64,000 bases of DNA, from NCBI RefSeq assembly GCF_000005505.3, contig NC_016131.3:8391501-8455500 (forward strand), written 5' to 3'. The translations under genes and the position numbers were made by a program. Shown piece by piece: positions 22,036 through 32,891 of the stretch; the stretch's first letter is position 1; every line of letters begins with the position of its first letter. The notes beneath the pieces are model-generated. The model ran no database searches. It was not told the origin of the DNA and saw only the letters and a list, made by a program, of their open reading frames with translations. Source of the DNA: Brachypodium distachyon. Lineage: Eukaryota > Streptophyta > Magnoliopsida > Poales > Poaceae.

Positions 22036-22543
22036 GCGTATTAAGTACGATGTGCGAAGCCACAACTGGTCGCGCCGCGCGTCGTGACGGACCAGCTGTG
22101 GCCCCTTCCTCTCTGGCGACGGCGACCCGACCGCGCCATGGCCTCCGGCAACCACCCTAGGTGCGCCCTCCTCCCTCCCCCCCGCGCCGGCGACGCCGCC
22201 TCCATGGCCGGCGAGCGGCCGGCGCGCTCCGATCTTCGAGCCCTAAGCTTCCCTCTCCCTCCCGATGTCTCTCCCCCCCCCCCCCGATCTCTCTCGCCGG
22301 CCTCAATTTCTCTCCGAAATTTCCCAATTTAAAATTTTTGAGCTCCGCGGTCGCCGGCTGAAATGCGGCGTCCTCATCGTCACCCGGAGCTTCCTTCTCG
22401 CTTGCGTGCTCTCTCTCCCTCCTGATCTTACTCGCCAGCCTCCAATTTCTCTCCGAATGTCTCTAATTTCAAAATTTTAGTTAGCTCCGGTTAATTAGCA
22501 CATTAATTTCCTTGTCAATGATTAGGCTAACTATTTTGCTTTT
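22036..22543 (+). other. 5' untranslated and intron region of the CACTA transposase gene
   Basis: GC-rich then C/T-rich sequence leads to a splice-acceptor-like TTGTGTTGTAG at about 22559-22569. No confident upstream coding exon was identified. A C-run lies at about 22266-22279. Confidence 0.4.
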
Positions 22544-25500
22544 TTGTTTTCTTGTGAATTGTGTTGTAGATCGAAGGATCGTTCTTGGATGTACGCGAAG
22601 GAAAGAATCAATGCTCGATGGATAACCGAATGGACGGTCTTTTTTGGAGTCATGAAAGGTGATATGGAACGAAAAGGACTTTTGATGATGCGTTGCCCAT
22701 GTCGCAAATGTGGAAACACATGCATGATGAAGCCTGAAGATGTTCAGATGCACGTGCTGGCATCGGGTTTTGTCGATGGTTATTCTCGCTGGACTTGTCA
22801 CGGGGAGGATGCGGTTGATGTCGGTAGCGGTAGCGAAGATGATGATGTCCTGCGGTATGATCTGGTGAATGATTCTGAGAAAGAAATAAGGGTCGATGAG
22901 GAGGCTAATGTGGAAGGTGAAGTAGCTCCACGTGGCAGGATTGCCGAAATGCTAGATGACCCGTACCTACGGGACCAGCTGGAGGACCCCGAAGATGAGG
23001 CAGAGTCTGCTCAGTTCAAAAAATTGTTGGAGGACGTAAACACACCCTTGTATGATGGAGCTGGCGAAGAAAACAACGTGCTCGAAGTGACGCTCGAACT
23101 TTTGAGGCTGAAGGCAGCATCATGCTGGTCGGACAAGGGCTTCACGGGCTTGTTGAGTTACCTTGCTTCGGTTTTTCCACAGCCAAATAAGTTGCCCAAG
23201 AGCAGATACGAGGCGAAAAAGATTACATGCCCGCTCGGATTGGATTGCGTGAAACATCATTCATGTCCAAACGACTGCATGGTATACATTGGAGAGTACG
23301 AGAACCATGAGAGCTGCCACATATGCGGTGCATCGAGATACAAGAAGAAAAACGCCAGAGCTGGCGAAGACGATGGGGAAGAAGTGATGAAGGGCAGGCC
23401 GGCAAAGACTGTCTGGTATCTTACGATAGGTGGCCGAGTTGAGCATTGGATGCAGAACGTTAAGGATGCGAGGTATCTCGTCTATCACGATCCGGCGCAG
23501 GCTGCATTCGATCCTGACGGGCACTACCGTGTGGAGGAGGCTGGGGTCCTAAGACACCCTGCCGATGGGATTCAGTGGAGGAACTTGGACACGTCATTTC
23601 CATATTTTGGGGCAGAGCCCAGAAACCTGAGGTTCAGTCTCAGCACTGACGGGATAAATCCTTTCGGAAACATGAACAACAAGCACAGCACATGGCCAGT
23701 GATTTTGTTCGTCTACAACGTTCCTCCATGGTTAATCATGAAGAGAAAGTACATCCACATGTGCATGCTCATACAGGGTCCAAAGCAGGCAGGAGCTGAC
23801 CTAAATGTGTGTCTGCAGCTAGTGAAGGATGAGCTGAAGCAGCTTTGGAACCCTGGCAGAGTGGTTTGGGACGCAAACAGGAGGGAGTACTTCACGATGA
23901 GAGCAGCACTTCTGACGTGCGTGCATGACTACCCTGTGAATGGAAATATTTCATGCCAGGTGACACATGGCTACAAGGTCTGTACAAAGTGCGGGGAAAA
24001 TACGACATCGAAGAAGTTGCCCGCTTCATCCAAAATTGTGTACATGGGCCACCAAAAGTGGTTGGATGCTAAAGACCCTTGGAGGAATGACAAGGAAAGG
24101 TTCAATGGAAAGAAGGAGCACGGGACAGCACCGAAGAAGAAGTCTGGTATGCAAATCCTCGAAATTGTGAATGATCTTGAGGTTGTCCCCGTAGATTGCT
24201 GTGAAGAAATATAAGGAACCTGAAGGCGTCGTGTGGAAAAGGAGGTCCGTATTCTGGGACCTGAAGTATTAGGCACATTTAGAATGCCGCCACAGCATAA
24301 ATGTCATGCGCGTGGAGAAAAATGTATGCAACAGCGTGCTGGGGTTGTTGATGAACATTCCAGAGAAGACGAAAGATGGACCCAACGCACAGAAAGGACC
24401 TGGAACTCATGTCTATCAGGAAAGAGTTGTGGGGCAAAGATCAAGTGTCGGCAGCCGACAAGAATGGTTTCGTGACGGTGACCATGCGGTGTCGTCTTGC
24501 ATGGTACAACCCGTACAAAGACGATTTGCATAGGATGTGCTAGTGCCTGCAGGGCATTAAAGTCCCATCGAACTACTCATCGAGCATCAAGCATCTAGTT
24601 GACATGAAGAGTCACAAGCTATCTGGCATGAAGTCTCACGACAACCATGTCATACTCACTCAGTTACTTCCAGTCGCAATCAGAGGTATCATGGAGCCGC
24701 ACGTAAGGGAGACAATCATGAAGCTTTCTGACTTCTTTGACAGCATCTCGCAGAAGTCAATCACCGTTAGACGATGCCAGATACTGAAGGATAGTATGAT
24801 ACAGATTCTGTGCGAGCTCGAGATGTTCTGCCCTCCATCATTCTTCAATATCATGGTCCATCTAATGATCCACATATGCGATGAGATCCTGTCCCTAGGG
24901 CCCTCGTTCCTACATAACATGTATGGCCCTGAACGATACAACGGGGTTCTGAAGCGGTATGTTCGTAACAGATCGCGTCCGGAAGGTAGCATCGTGGAAG
25001 GCTTTAGGGCAGAAGAGTGCATCGAGTTCTGCACGGATTGGTTGGCCAATCAAAAATCAATAGGTGTTCCCGAATCACGACACAAGGGCAAGCTCGATGG
25101 CGAAGGTGGCCTTGGACATACATACCTTAATGTCTATGGAAGAGGAAGGGAAGCTGACTTTGAAAGAGCACATTTGGTTGTGTTGCAAACCGTCGATTGC
25201 TGCCGGCCTTATCAGGAAATGCACATGGAACAACTGCGAAATGAAAACCCTAAAAGAGGAGAAGTCTGGATCCACTGGGAGCACAATAAAACATTCGCAG
25301 TGTGGCTGAAGAATTATTGGTACGGCAGGGAGACGACCAATGTATCAAAAGAGACGGTTGCATGTTTGTCACGGCAACCTGCTTTCCACGTCTCTACTTG
25401 GCAATCATATGCGATCAACGGTTATAACTTCTACACTGCGTCTCAGGACCGTAAAAGCACGTATCAAAATAGTGGTGTAGTCATGACTTCTGAGACCGCG

Positions 25501-26025
25501 ACCGACGACAACAGCAAAACCGAAGCGTTCTTCGGCGTTATCGAGGAGATCTGGGAATTGGAGTACTCGATCACAAAGATCCCAATGTTCCGTGTAAGAT
25601 GGACCAAAGGTGACAAATAAGAAAGTCACAGGTTCACGACGATGGTGCTACCTCCTGAGATCCCTCATGAACAAGTTGACGTGACAAAAATCCCGGCAAG
25701 AGAGGAACCATGGGTCTTTGCTCAACAATGCAAGCAGGTATTCTATATAGACGACCAGGCAAATAAAGGCCGCGTCGTAGTAAGAAAAGGGAAAAGAAGC
25801 ATTGTTGGAGTGGACGGAGTTACTTCACAAGAAGACTACGAAGGTTTCCATGATCCGACGACCGTCGCAGATGACGAAGAAGCGGAACGCACGATATTAA
25901 CGAGGAAAAGAAGAGAGAAAAGAAGAAGTGATGGGAGCGACAGCGAGAAAATATCACAAAAACCCTACCTCAGAAGCAGTTCTGCGAGGAGTCAAGTTAT
26001 GACTTACCGAAGGAAGGAGAAGCAC
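22544..26025 (+). pseudogene. CACTA transposase (TNPD/TNP2 type), broken
   Basis: Near the start, DRSWMYAKER and CPCRKCGN mark the transposase-associated domain. Residues coded by 23560-24070 (STDGINPFGNMN, PVILFVYNVPPWLIMK, YFTMRAALLTCVHDYP) are the Transposase_21 core. A DUF4218-like block (SHDNHVILTQLLPVAIRGIM) and a DUF4216-like tail (EPWVFAQQCKQVFYI) follow. The protein would bind and cut the element ends in the nucleus. Defects seen are a stop at 24212-24214 with a frame change there, TAG stops near 24270 and 24540, a frame change near 24395 and an in-frame TAA at 25618-25620. The gene is preserved in outline but cannot make the full protein. Confidence 0.85.
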
Positions 26026-26202
26026 TAGTAGTCACATTGTAAAAATGTACTCGTACTGAATCTTAATGCAAACTTTGTACTAAGTGGATTTTTTGAAATT
26101 TGTATGCATGAATTGAAATTTCTACTAGAGAAATGCATGAATACAAATTTGTACTAGAGAAATGCACAAATACTAGAGAAATACAACTCCCAAGAAGCAT
26201 AG

Positions 26203-26345
26203 CAGCACATCAGTAACGGTCGCATAGTGGTTAACCGTTACTGATGTATAGGAGCACATCAGTAACGGGCCGCTACTATGCGACCGCCACTGATGTTCTT
26301 CTATACATTAGTAACGGTCGCATCCCTTATGCGCCCGTTACTGAT
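26203..26345. promoter_or_regulatory. Internal cluster of CACTA subterminal-type repeats upstream of a TATA box
   Basis: Six copies of ACATCAGTAACGGTCG-like motifs in alternating orientation lie in the middle of the element, between its two genes. They match the arrays at both termini. A TATA-like GTATAAAAGGG follows at about 26346-26356, ahead of a GC-rich leader at 26440-26690. The most direct reading is a promoter for the second gene with binding sites for the element's own DNA-binding protein. A relic of a fusion of two CACTA ends is the alternative. Confidence 0.6.
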
Positions 26346-26693
26346 GTGCATGGGGTATAAAAGGGAACCCGCCAAACACTTAGAACCATTGTTGCCTGCG
26401 CGTCCTCACCTAACCCGAGAGACCAGTTGCGGGTGTTCCTAACCCTAGCCGCGGAAGCGCCGCCGGATTTTCGCGCCGCCACCGCCTCCTTCCTCCTCCG
26501 CCCCCGCGCCTCCCCGTCCTCGACCGGAGCCCGCCCCCGACGGCCTCCTCCGCCCCGAGCCCGCGCCTCCCCGTCCACGACCGGAGCCCGCCGCCGACGG
26601 CCTCCTCCGCCCCCGCGTCGTCACCGAGCCCACGCCCGCGCCGTCTCCGTCCTCCCCACAGGTGCGCGCCTCCTCTGCCTCCTTCTCTGCTGT

Positions 26694-26950
26694 TAATTTA
26701 GGGTTAGGGTTAGGATTAGGGTTAGGATTCTAATAATTTAGTTCACTGTTAGGGTTTGATTCTACATGTTCACTGTAAGGGTTTGAATTAAAGAGCATGA
26801 TTTGAATTATGTAGCTATATAATTTAGTTCACTATTAAGATTTGAATTATGCAGCTATATAATTTAGTTCACTATTAAGGTTTGAATTGTCTAGCTATAT
26901 AATTTAGTTCACTATTAAGGTTTGAATTATCTAGCTATATAATTGAGTTA
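26694..26950 (+). repeat. Short telomere-like run and 40-bp tandem repeat in the leader intron
   Basis: A few TTAGGG/TTAGGA units occur at 26697-26730. From about 26800 a 40-bp unit containing AGCTATATAATTTAGTTCAC is repeated four times with few changes. Both lie between the GC-rich leader exon and the start of the second CACTA gene, probably in an intron. Confidence 0.7.
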
Positions 26951-27492
26951 CATGGGCACACGTATTGTGAATCAAAGAGCATGATTTGAATTACAAGGAG
27001 CCTTGCTGCTGCACATTAGCCTTCCTGCTTATATTGTTTAGCCTTGCTGCTTATTCAAGCCACCTTAACATGTTGTTTACTGTTGCTGCTATATAATTAG
27101 GTTCTTTATATAATGCTGTCTTATATATTCTTTGTTGCTGTTTATATGTTGCTGTCATATGTATACAAGTGTTAGCTTGCTGATATGTAAGAGCATGATT
27201 TGTAGTTTGTCGTAGTGGATAATTGAGTTAGATGGGCACGCATGAGTATATGCATTATATACATGATTTTTTATATGCTATATACACATGAGTAATGAAT
27301 TGTGGGCCCGACCATCGTGTCAGGTCATTCGAGAAGAGGCTGGCCATCGTGCCGAGGGGGTACATATGCGGGTGGGTTTTTTATGCAGGTTTCGAGCTCC
27401 TAGTAGAGGAAATTTGCTAGTTTTTTTAGCATAAGTCATGCCGAAATTTTCGGCCGATACATATTTGATGGTTTTGATGGCATAGGTACGAA

Positions 27493-30400
27493 ATGGACAA
27501 CAGTAGCCAGAACCTAGTTCTTGATCGGGAGGAGGTAGATCGTGTCAATGAAGAGTCTTCATCGGGAGAGCAAATTGTCAGCTCTGGCTCAGGCCCCTCT
27601 AGATCAGAAGAGCGCAACAACGAGAGTAATCTGCAACCTTCTGAAACTCTCGCTAAGAAGCCAAGGAAGAAGACGCCGAGGGGGAGCCACAACTTGAAGG
27701 AGTTCTGTTACGTGGTCACCCGGCACTCTGATAGAGGCCGCCCGGAGTCGCCTGAGAGGGCACAGAAGGCCTTCGCAACGACTTGTGGAGCCGTTGCACG
27801 CCAGTATTGCAAGATCACCGACGAGTGGGGTGACATCTCCCAAGTCGTTAGAGACAAATGCATCAAGGAAGTTGCAAGGAGGTTCCAAGTCACCGACGAG
27901 TGGCGCGAGCGATTCCTAGCGGCCGTCAACATAGCAGTCCGCAATGGACTTGCTAATTGGAAAACCACCGCTAGAAGGTGGATGGACAAACCGTACGAGA
28001 CCATCAAGAAGAAATGGCCGTCGGTAACTGATGAGGCCGAATGGGAAAAGTTCAAGAAGGAATCGTCTGACCCTGCCTTCATTGCGAAGAGTGAACGCAT
28101 GAGGGCGCTGCGCTTAAGGAAGCCCTTGAACCACATGCTAGGGAGTGCAGGGAAAGAGGGGAAGAAGAAGGTCTAGCGCAAGCAGGACCAAATTCTTGAG
28201 GTGGCAAGCAGGGTGCCTCCAGTGCATGACATGCTGGAGGACCAACGTGCTAGAGAATATGCACATCAGCACATGACACCCGAGCAGTGGGCGGGCATTG
28301 AGCCAATGCAGCCGCCTGTTAAAAAATTTACGGTAAGGGTTCACGTGCATTTAGTTGTTTTCGGCGTTAATTATGACACTCCTGATCCATATAGACTCAC
28401 GTCCCGTCTTATATGATAACAGGAAAATGCCCACAAATGGGAGGAGAGCAGGAGGTCAGAAACCTCGACAACTCCGTGCAGAGCAAGAGGTGGGAGTCGG
28501 CTGTGACCGCCGGCTTGCAAAAGGTGGAGCACACGGGCCATGTTCTAGGAGAAGGCGAAGGGGCCTGCTGGGATGATTATTTCCCGCCTGCTCCGAAGCA
28601 AAGCAGGGTTCAGAAAAAGCTCCCCGCCTCTTCTGAGATAATAGAACAAGCTAAGGCGGAGGCGCGAGAGCAGGCATCTATCGTGTCTCAAGAGGTGTCG
28701 CGGGAATATGCAGTGCAAGCCATCCATCATTTGGTGTCGGCATTGGCCAAAGACCACCCCGCCCTTGGCGCCATACTCGGGGGAGGAGTCGAAGGTTTGA
28801 GGAACCTCCTTCCTCCTCTTCCTCCGCGAAAGAGCACCCCGCTGAAGAGTAGCGCCGCCTCCGACACACGTATGGAGGACGAAGAAACCTACACCCCAGG
28901 TTACAGCCCGGCTCCTAGCATGGACAACCCCCCCGCTAGCCAACCTTTCCCAAGCGAGGCCAACCGGGAACGATCAGGGTCCGAGCGACAACATCCTTGT
29001 AAGCAATCTTTTCAAACTCTTTTTCAATCCTTACCTTCATGAATAAAGATCTTACACACATATGCCTTCTTCTTGTTACGCGCAGACACTGGTGAAGTGT
29101 CGTATCCACGTTGACAAGCCTGAGAAACCTGTAGGCGCCATTGGCCGCCTGATGCCCAAACAATCACCGCCGCCGGTGCACGGCATTCTCATGAACGACG
29201 CACAAGTGAGTGTGATGGTGGACTCCGTCGTCGACGACCATCGGGATTATGCCATCCCGCTACCTCCGGAGGAAGGCGTGGATATCCTAGGCGGTTGTCC
29301 AAACTACCGAATTATGTAGCCTAGGAGCTTGGTATCCCTCTACAACCACCGCCGACCCTCTATGACTCCATCTCCCTCCGTCCAGAAAGGTACTTCTCAT
29401 TCGCCGCTCGGCCTTTCTGTTAGGATACTTCCTCCTGTAGATGCCGGCGGAGATGAAGAGCGGGCAATGTCGATGCCTGCACAGCTCAAAGATAGCCAGA
29501 CCACAGGGTCGGCACAGGCTGGAAGCGTCCCTCCCACCTTCTCTCTCTTGGGTGCCGCTGAGTCCATGGGTGGCCGCAAGATCGATGACAAGTACAAGGC
29601 AGAGGAGCAGAAGGCATGGGACAGTAAGAGGAGGCATAAAAAGAGGGGGCGCGGTGGCAAGACCATCAAGGAGTCCTCCACTGTCACTCAAGATGAGATG
29701 CACCATGTGCCTGACATAATTGGAGTCTGGGAGGACAATAGGCCTGACATTCTCATCAAGAACCCATATCAAGGCCAGAGATTCGAAGACGGATCATATT
29801 TCGTGGCTAGGGAGTTCGACCGGGTGCTTCTTTACTATCCTGGAAGACCGATGGTCACCGAAGATTCCCTGCGTGCCGTGTCCAGAGAGATGCAAGAGCT
29901 TCATCAGTTCTACATGCAAGCATCAGCTGGTTCTCAACAGCATGCCCAACAGATCAATGTTAGAATCCCAAAAGACTGTGACTTCTTTGACCAAGAAATC
30001 GGGAAGATTCAGGAACGTCCTATCACCTTTGGTGTGGAGTTCAACGAACTGTTCCACCTCTTCAACCGCCAAAAGCTTGATATCAACCTCTTAAGGCTGT
30101 GGTCAGCCTACCAAATAAGAGAACTGCGGCGATTGGAGGTCAAAAAAGTAGCCATTCTAGACCCCGCATCGGTGACATCGGTCTTGAGCATGAAAAGGAT
30201 GTCTCAAGAACCATGGCATCTAAATACTTGGTGGCATGTCTCGAGAAATACGCGGACGACAACTTCATCCTCTTCTTCCTTAATTTGGAGTAAGTTCAAT
30301 TTTATATATGGAACCGTTTGTTTTTTCTAATTCAGTCTTTCTTATACACCCTTAGATACTAAAGTTTGTTTCTTTTGAAAACAGAGACCATTGGGTGACA

Positions 30401-30841
30401 CTACTCATTTGTTTGCCTTGGTCCGCGGTGCACTATTTCGATTCACTGCTTCCGAAGACGGGTGTTCGAGGTAGGTTCTGGAAGCCCATCAAATCACTCA
30501 TTAACACTGCCTGGAAAGTGGCGACCAAGGGAAAACTAGCTGGTAAAGGCTATAAAGACGAGCCTCACCACAACCGCAGGTTTCCTTGCCAGCAACAGCC
30601 GCCCGGCAGTGTGTTCTGTGGCTACTACTGTTGTCACATCCTTATGGAGAATGCCAGCATGTTCAAGCCTGAGTGGAAGGGGTCAGTCGCGGCGATGGAA
30701 GAGTACTGGCGGCCCCGAATGATAATGGGACACCGACCTAAATGGGTCGTGTATAACATTCAAAGGGAGTTCGCCCATCTCATAAACAATGAGGTCATCA
30801 AGCCTAGACTTCTTCGAACGCGTGGAACAAGTCGTGTCTAG
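27493..30841 (+). pseudogene. Second CACTA gene: plant En/Spm transposase-like region with C-terminal Ulp1 (C48) protease domain, broken
   Basis: The first exon (from 27493) is hydrophilic and then carries VTDEWRERFLAAVN and WKTTARRWMDKPYETIKKKW, as in the Ptta/En/Spm plant transposase family. It is interrupted in frame by TAG at 28174. Likely later exons are 28410-29000, about 29087-30290 and 30385-30841. The last one has a Ulp1-type catalytic set: His in DHWVTLL, Asp in HYFDSLL, and Gln and Cys in PGSVFCGYYCC. Ulp1 proteases cut SUMO from proteins. Capture of such a domain by plant CACTA and Mutator-like elements is known. A TAG near 29317-29319 and a frame change near 30205 indicate decay. 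Exon borders are estimates. Confidence 0.75.
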
Positions 30842-31305
30842 GATTCACCCACGACAATAGATTCATTTGTATTCTTTACATGCTTTCATGAAATTTTGAC
30901 ACTTTGTAATTATGCTTCTATGGAATTTTGACACTTTGTAATCAATGTCGTGAAGTGTGATACATTTGTATTCCTTATATGATGCGGCTTATATACAATT
31001 GTATGCTTTAAATGATGTGATGTGATGCAGCTTTATATGTATTTTTCTGTGATGAGATACATTCTGTATATAATTTGTTGTGATGTATATAATTTGCTGT
31101 GTATTTACTGTGGTTTTAATTATTTTTTTAAATACCGAAAACGTATCAGTGTCGGTCGACCGACCGACAGTGATGGGGCAACGCGACCGTTACTGATGAT
31201 ATCATCAGTAACGGTCGTGAATGAGCGACCGTTACTGATGATGGGTATCATTAGTAACACTATATGATTTTTCGACCGTTACTGATAACCGTTTCTGTAG
31301 TAGTG
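30842..31305. repeat. 3' end and right subterminal repeat array of the CACTA element
   Basis: AT-rich 3' sequence from 30842 leads to the right array at about 31146-31290, with paired ATCAGTAACGGTCG-type motifs. The terminal CGTTTCTGTAGTAGTG follows. Confidence 0.8.
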
Positions 31306-31523
31306 GAGGCACGCAAGGGCGGCGCCCGCCTTGAGCTTGAGCACGCCTAGAGGTGCAAGGCGGCGTCGTGGTGAGGTTAGGTGGGCTGCGAGGGAGAGGC
31401 TGTGAGGGGAGAGAGAGACGAGACGAGAGATAAAAGAAAGGTGCAGTTAATTAGGGAGTAAAGGAGAGAGAATTAAAGGAAAGGAAAGATGATTAAAAAA
31501 AATGAAAAGACACATAGTTAGTT

Positions 31524-31990
31524 ACCAAGATGGCGCTAGATCGCGGGGGAGTCACCCGGAGCTTTGGCTTTAAGAGAGCCCACGTCCAGCGGCTTCCAAA
31601 AAACATCCACATTCTCCCTGTAATTTGCCCCTATCTTGGAGCATATCCGCATTGAAGGTGCATATGCCCGTTAGGAATTTCAGGGGTGGAGAACATGTCC
31701 ATGTTCATGGTCAGCAAGAAGTTTTTGATTCCTCGATAGTTTTGTCTCCTTTCCAAAAAAGAACATCATTTCTCAGGGACCAACAACTCCACCAGAGAAG
31801 AAGGAGGGAGGCTCTGGTATCTCTGTCGATCTGATCGGGCAGGATGAGCATCCAGTTTTCCCCTTTTTTAGCCAACATTCCGGAGGCAGCTTCCAATGTT
31901 TAGGGAGGGCCGCCCAGAGCGCTCTGGCCTTAGTGCAATTGTTAACGGCACGGTGCCCGTCTTCATCCTCAGAAGCACTAAATTTATTCT
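31524..31990 (-). pseudogene. LINE fragment (right half of the split LINE), between zf-RVT and RNase H
   Basis: The minus-strand translation shows a CTKARALWAAL-like segment and LLLLWWSCWSLRNDVLFWKG, typical of the zinc-binding and linker region of plant L1-type ORF2. It breaks at ACCAA (31524-31528) and resumes at 20554. Frameshifts are present. The 5' part of the LINE, including reverse transcriptase, is absent. Confidence 0.65.
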
Positions 31991-32009
31991 TCTCATTTTG
32001 ACGTTTCTC

Positions 32010-32530
32010 GAGTCCAACTCAGGTGGTCTGAGTTTCTTGTGGTGGAATCAACCCATCCAGGTTCAAGTCCTAGACTTGACATGGGTGTCACATTTTCCTG
32101 AATTATTTCAAGATTTAACCGGCGCTATTTTTTTAGTGGTACGTGACGTACCCGTCAACAGCGAGGCGTCAGCGGTGACTTTATCAATCCCTTAAAACCT
32201 GCCGGGTGACTTTGTCAATCCCTTAAAATCTGTCGGCTTAGTCTTTCGAAGGTGCTTATAGGAATAGGGTGTGCCTTTGTGCGTTCATAAGGGTGAGTGT
32301 ACGCGCATGTTGTGAGCGTCTTTCAGGATTTAACCGGCACTATTCTTTTAGTGGTAGGTGACGTACCCGTCAACAGCGAGGCGCCAGCGGTAACTTTGTC
32401 AATCTCTTAAAACCTGCCGGTTTAGTGTTTCAAAGGTGCTCATAACGATAGGGTGTGTGCACGTGCATAGAGGTGAATGTATGCGCGTGGTGTGAGCGTC
32501 TGCGTTTGTACTGTGTTTAAAAAAAAATTG
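32010..32530 (+). mobile_element. SINE-like element with a duplicated 3' region
   Basis: A Pol III box B-like GGTTCAAGTCC lies at 32060-32070. A body common in grass genomes follows (GATTTAACCGGC, GACGTACCCGTCAACAGCGA), ending in GTGTGAGCGTCTGCG...TACTGTGTTTAAAAA. The part from GATTTAACCGGC to GAGCGTC occurs twice (about 32111-32322 and 32329-32505). Box A is not clear. It could instead be the tail of a LINE sharing this 3' end. Confidence 0.55.
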
Positions 32531-32712
32531 CGGACTACCATGATTACACAATCTGAATTAACCTCTACGTTTTGAAAAACCTCATTCTTTTAGGGGAACT
32601 TGAAAACCTCATGAGTCTACCTCAGACACCCTAGAAAAGCTGGACGTGGCATCTAGATTCAATCCTTTCTGATGGGCTGTGTTCCGTTTCTACAAGAGAA
32701 GAGTTCATAGCC

Positions 32713-32745
32713 TCATAGGCCCATAAGCCCAGTAAAACCCTAAAG
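32713..32745 (+). promoter_or_regulatory. Site II elements and telo-box upstream of RPA12
   Basis: AGGCCCAT (32717-32724) and AAGCCCA (32725-32731) are reverse-strand site II (TGGGCY) motifs. AAACCCTA (32735-32742) is a telo-box. The pair lies about 150 bp before the ATG at 32892. Site II plus telo-box is the known promoter signature of plant ribosomal-protein and ribosome-biogenesis genes, bound by TCP factors and telo-box binding proteins. It fits a Pol I subunit gene. Confidence 0.65.
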
Positions 32746-32891
32746 GCGCAGCCGGCGGTTCGCTGCTTGATCGAACCAAGCCACCGAGGTCAACTCAGAC
32801 AGAGGTCAGAAGAACAGCAAGGAAAAGGCGCTCCCACCGACCCAGCGACGGGGCGGTGAAGCCGGCGGCGGCGGCGCGGGAGCGAGCGGGC

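Larger units (their letters stand above)
21721..31305 (+). mobile_element. Complete-ended CACTA (En/Spm) transposon, 9,585 bp
   Basis: The left end is CACTACTACAAAACGG and the right end is CCGTTTCTGTAGTAGTG, an inverted pair. Both are flanked by the 3-bp duplication GAG (21718-21720 and 31306-31308), as expected of CACTA elements. Subterminal repeats of the type ATCAGTAACGGTCG occur in both orientations near both ends. Two gene regions lie inside in plus orientation: a Transposase_21-type gene at about 22.6-26.0 kb and a second gene at 27.5-30.8 kb ending in a Ulp1-like protease. Several stops and frameshifts suggest it is no longer autonomous, although its ends look able to be mobilised. Confidence 0.92.
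20555..31523. mobile_element. About 11-kb insertion splitting a LINE; hosts the CACTA element
   Basis: The pentanucleotide ACCAA occurs at both borders (20550-20554 and 31524-31528), and the LINE coding frame continues across them. Inside, 20555-21720 and 31306-31523 are what remains of the outer inserted sequence (about 1.4 kb) after removal of the CACTA at 21721-31305. This outer sequence has no TG...CA ends and no clear inverted repeats, so its class is not identified. It includes a GC-rich patch at about 21560-21720 and 31309-31400 and tandem repeats at 20640-21160. Confidence 0.55.

Noticed and set aside
26694..26735. TTAGGG-like run as a possible interstitial telomere
   Set aside because: Only a few degenerate units, and plant telomeres use TTTAGGG; it lies within a CACTA leader intron and is better read as local low complexity.
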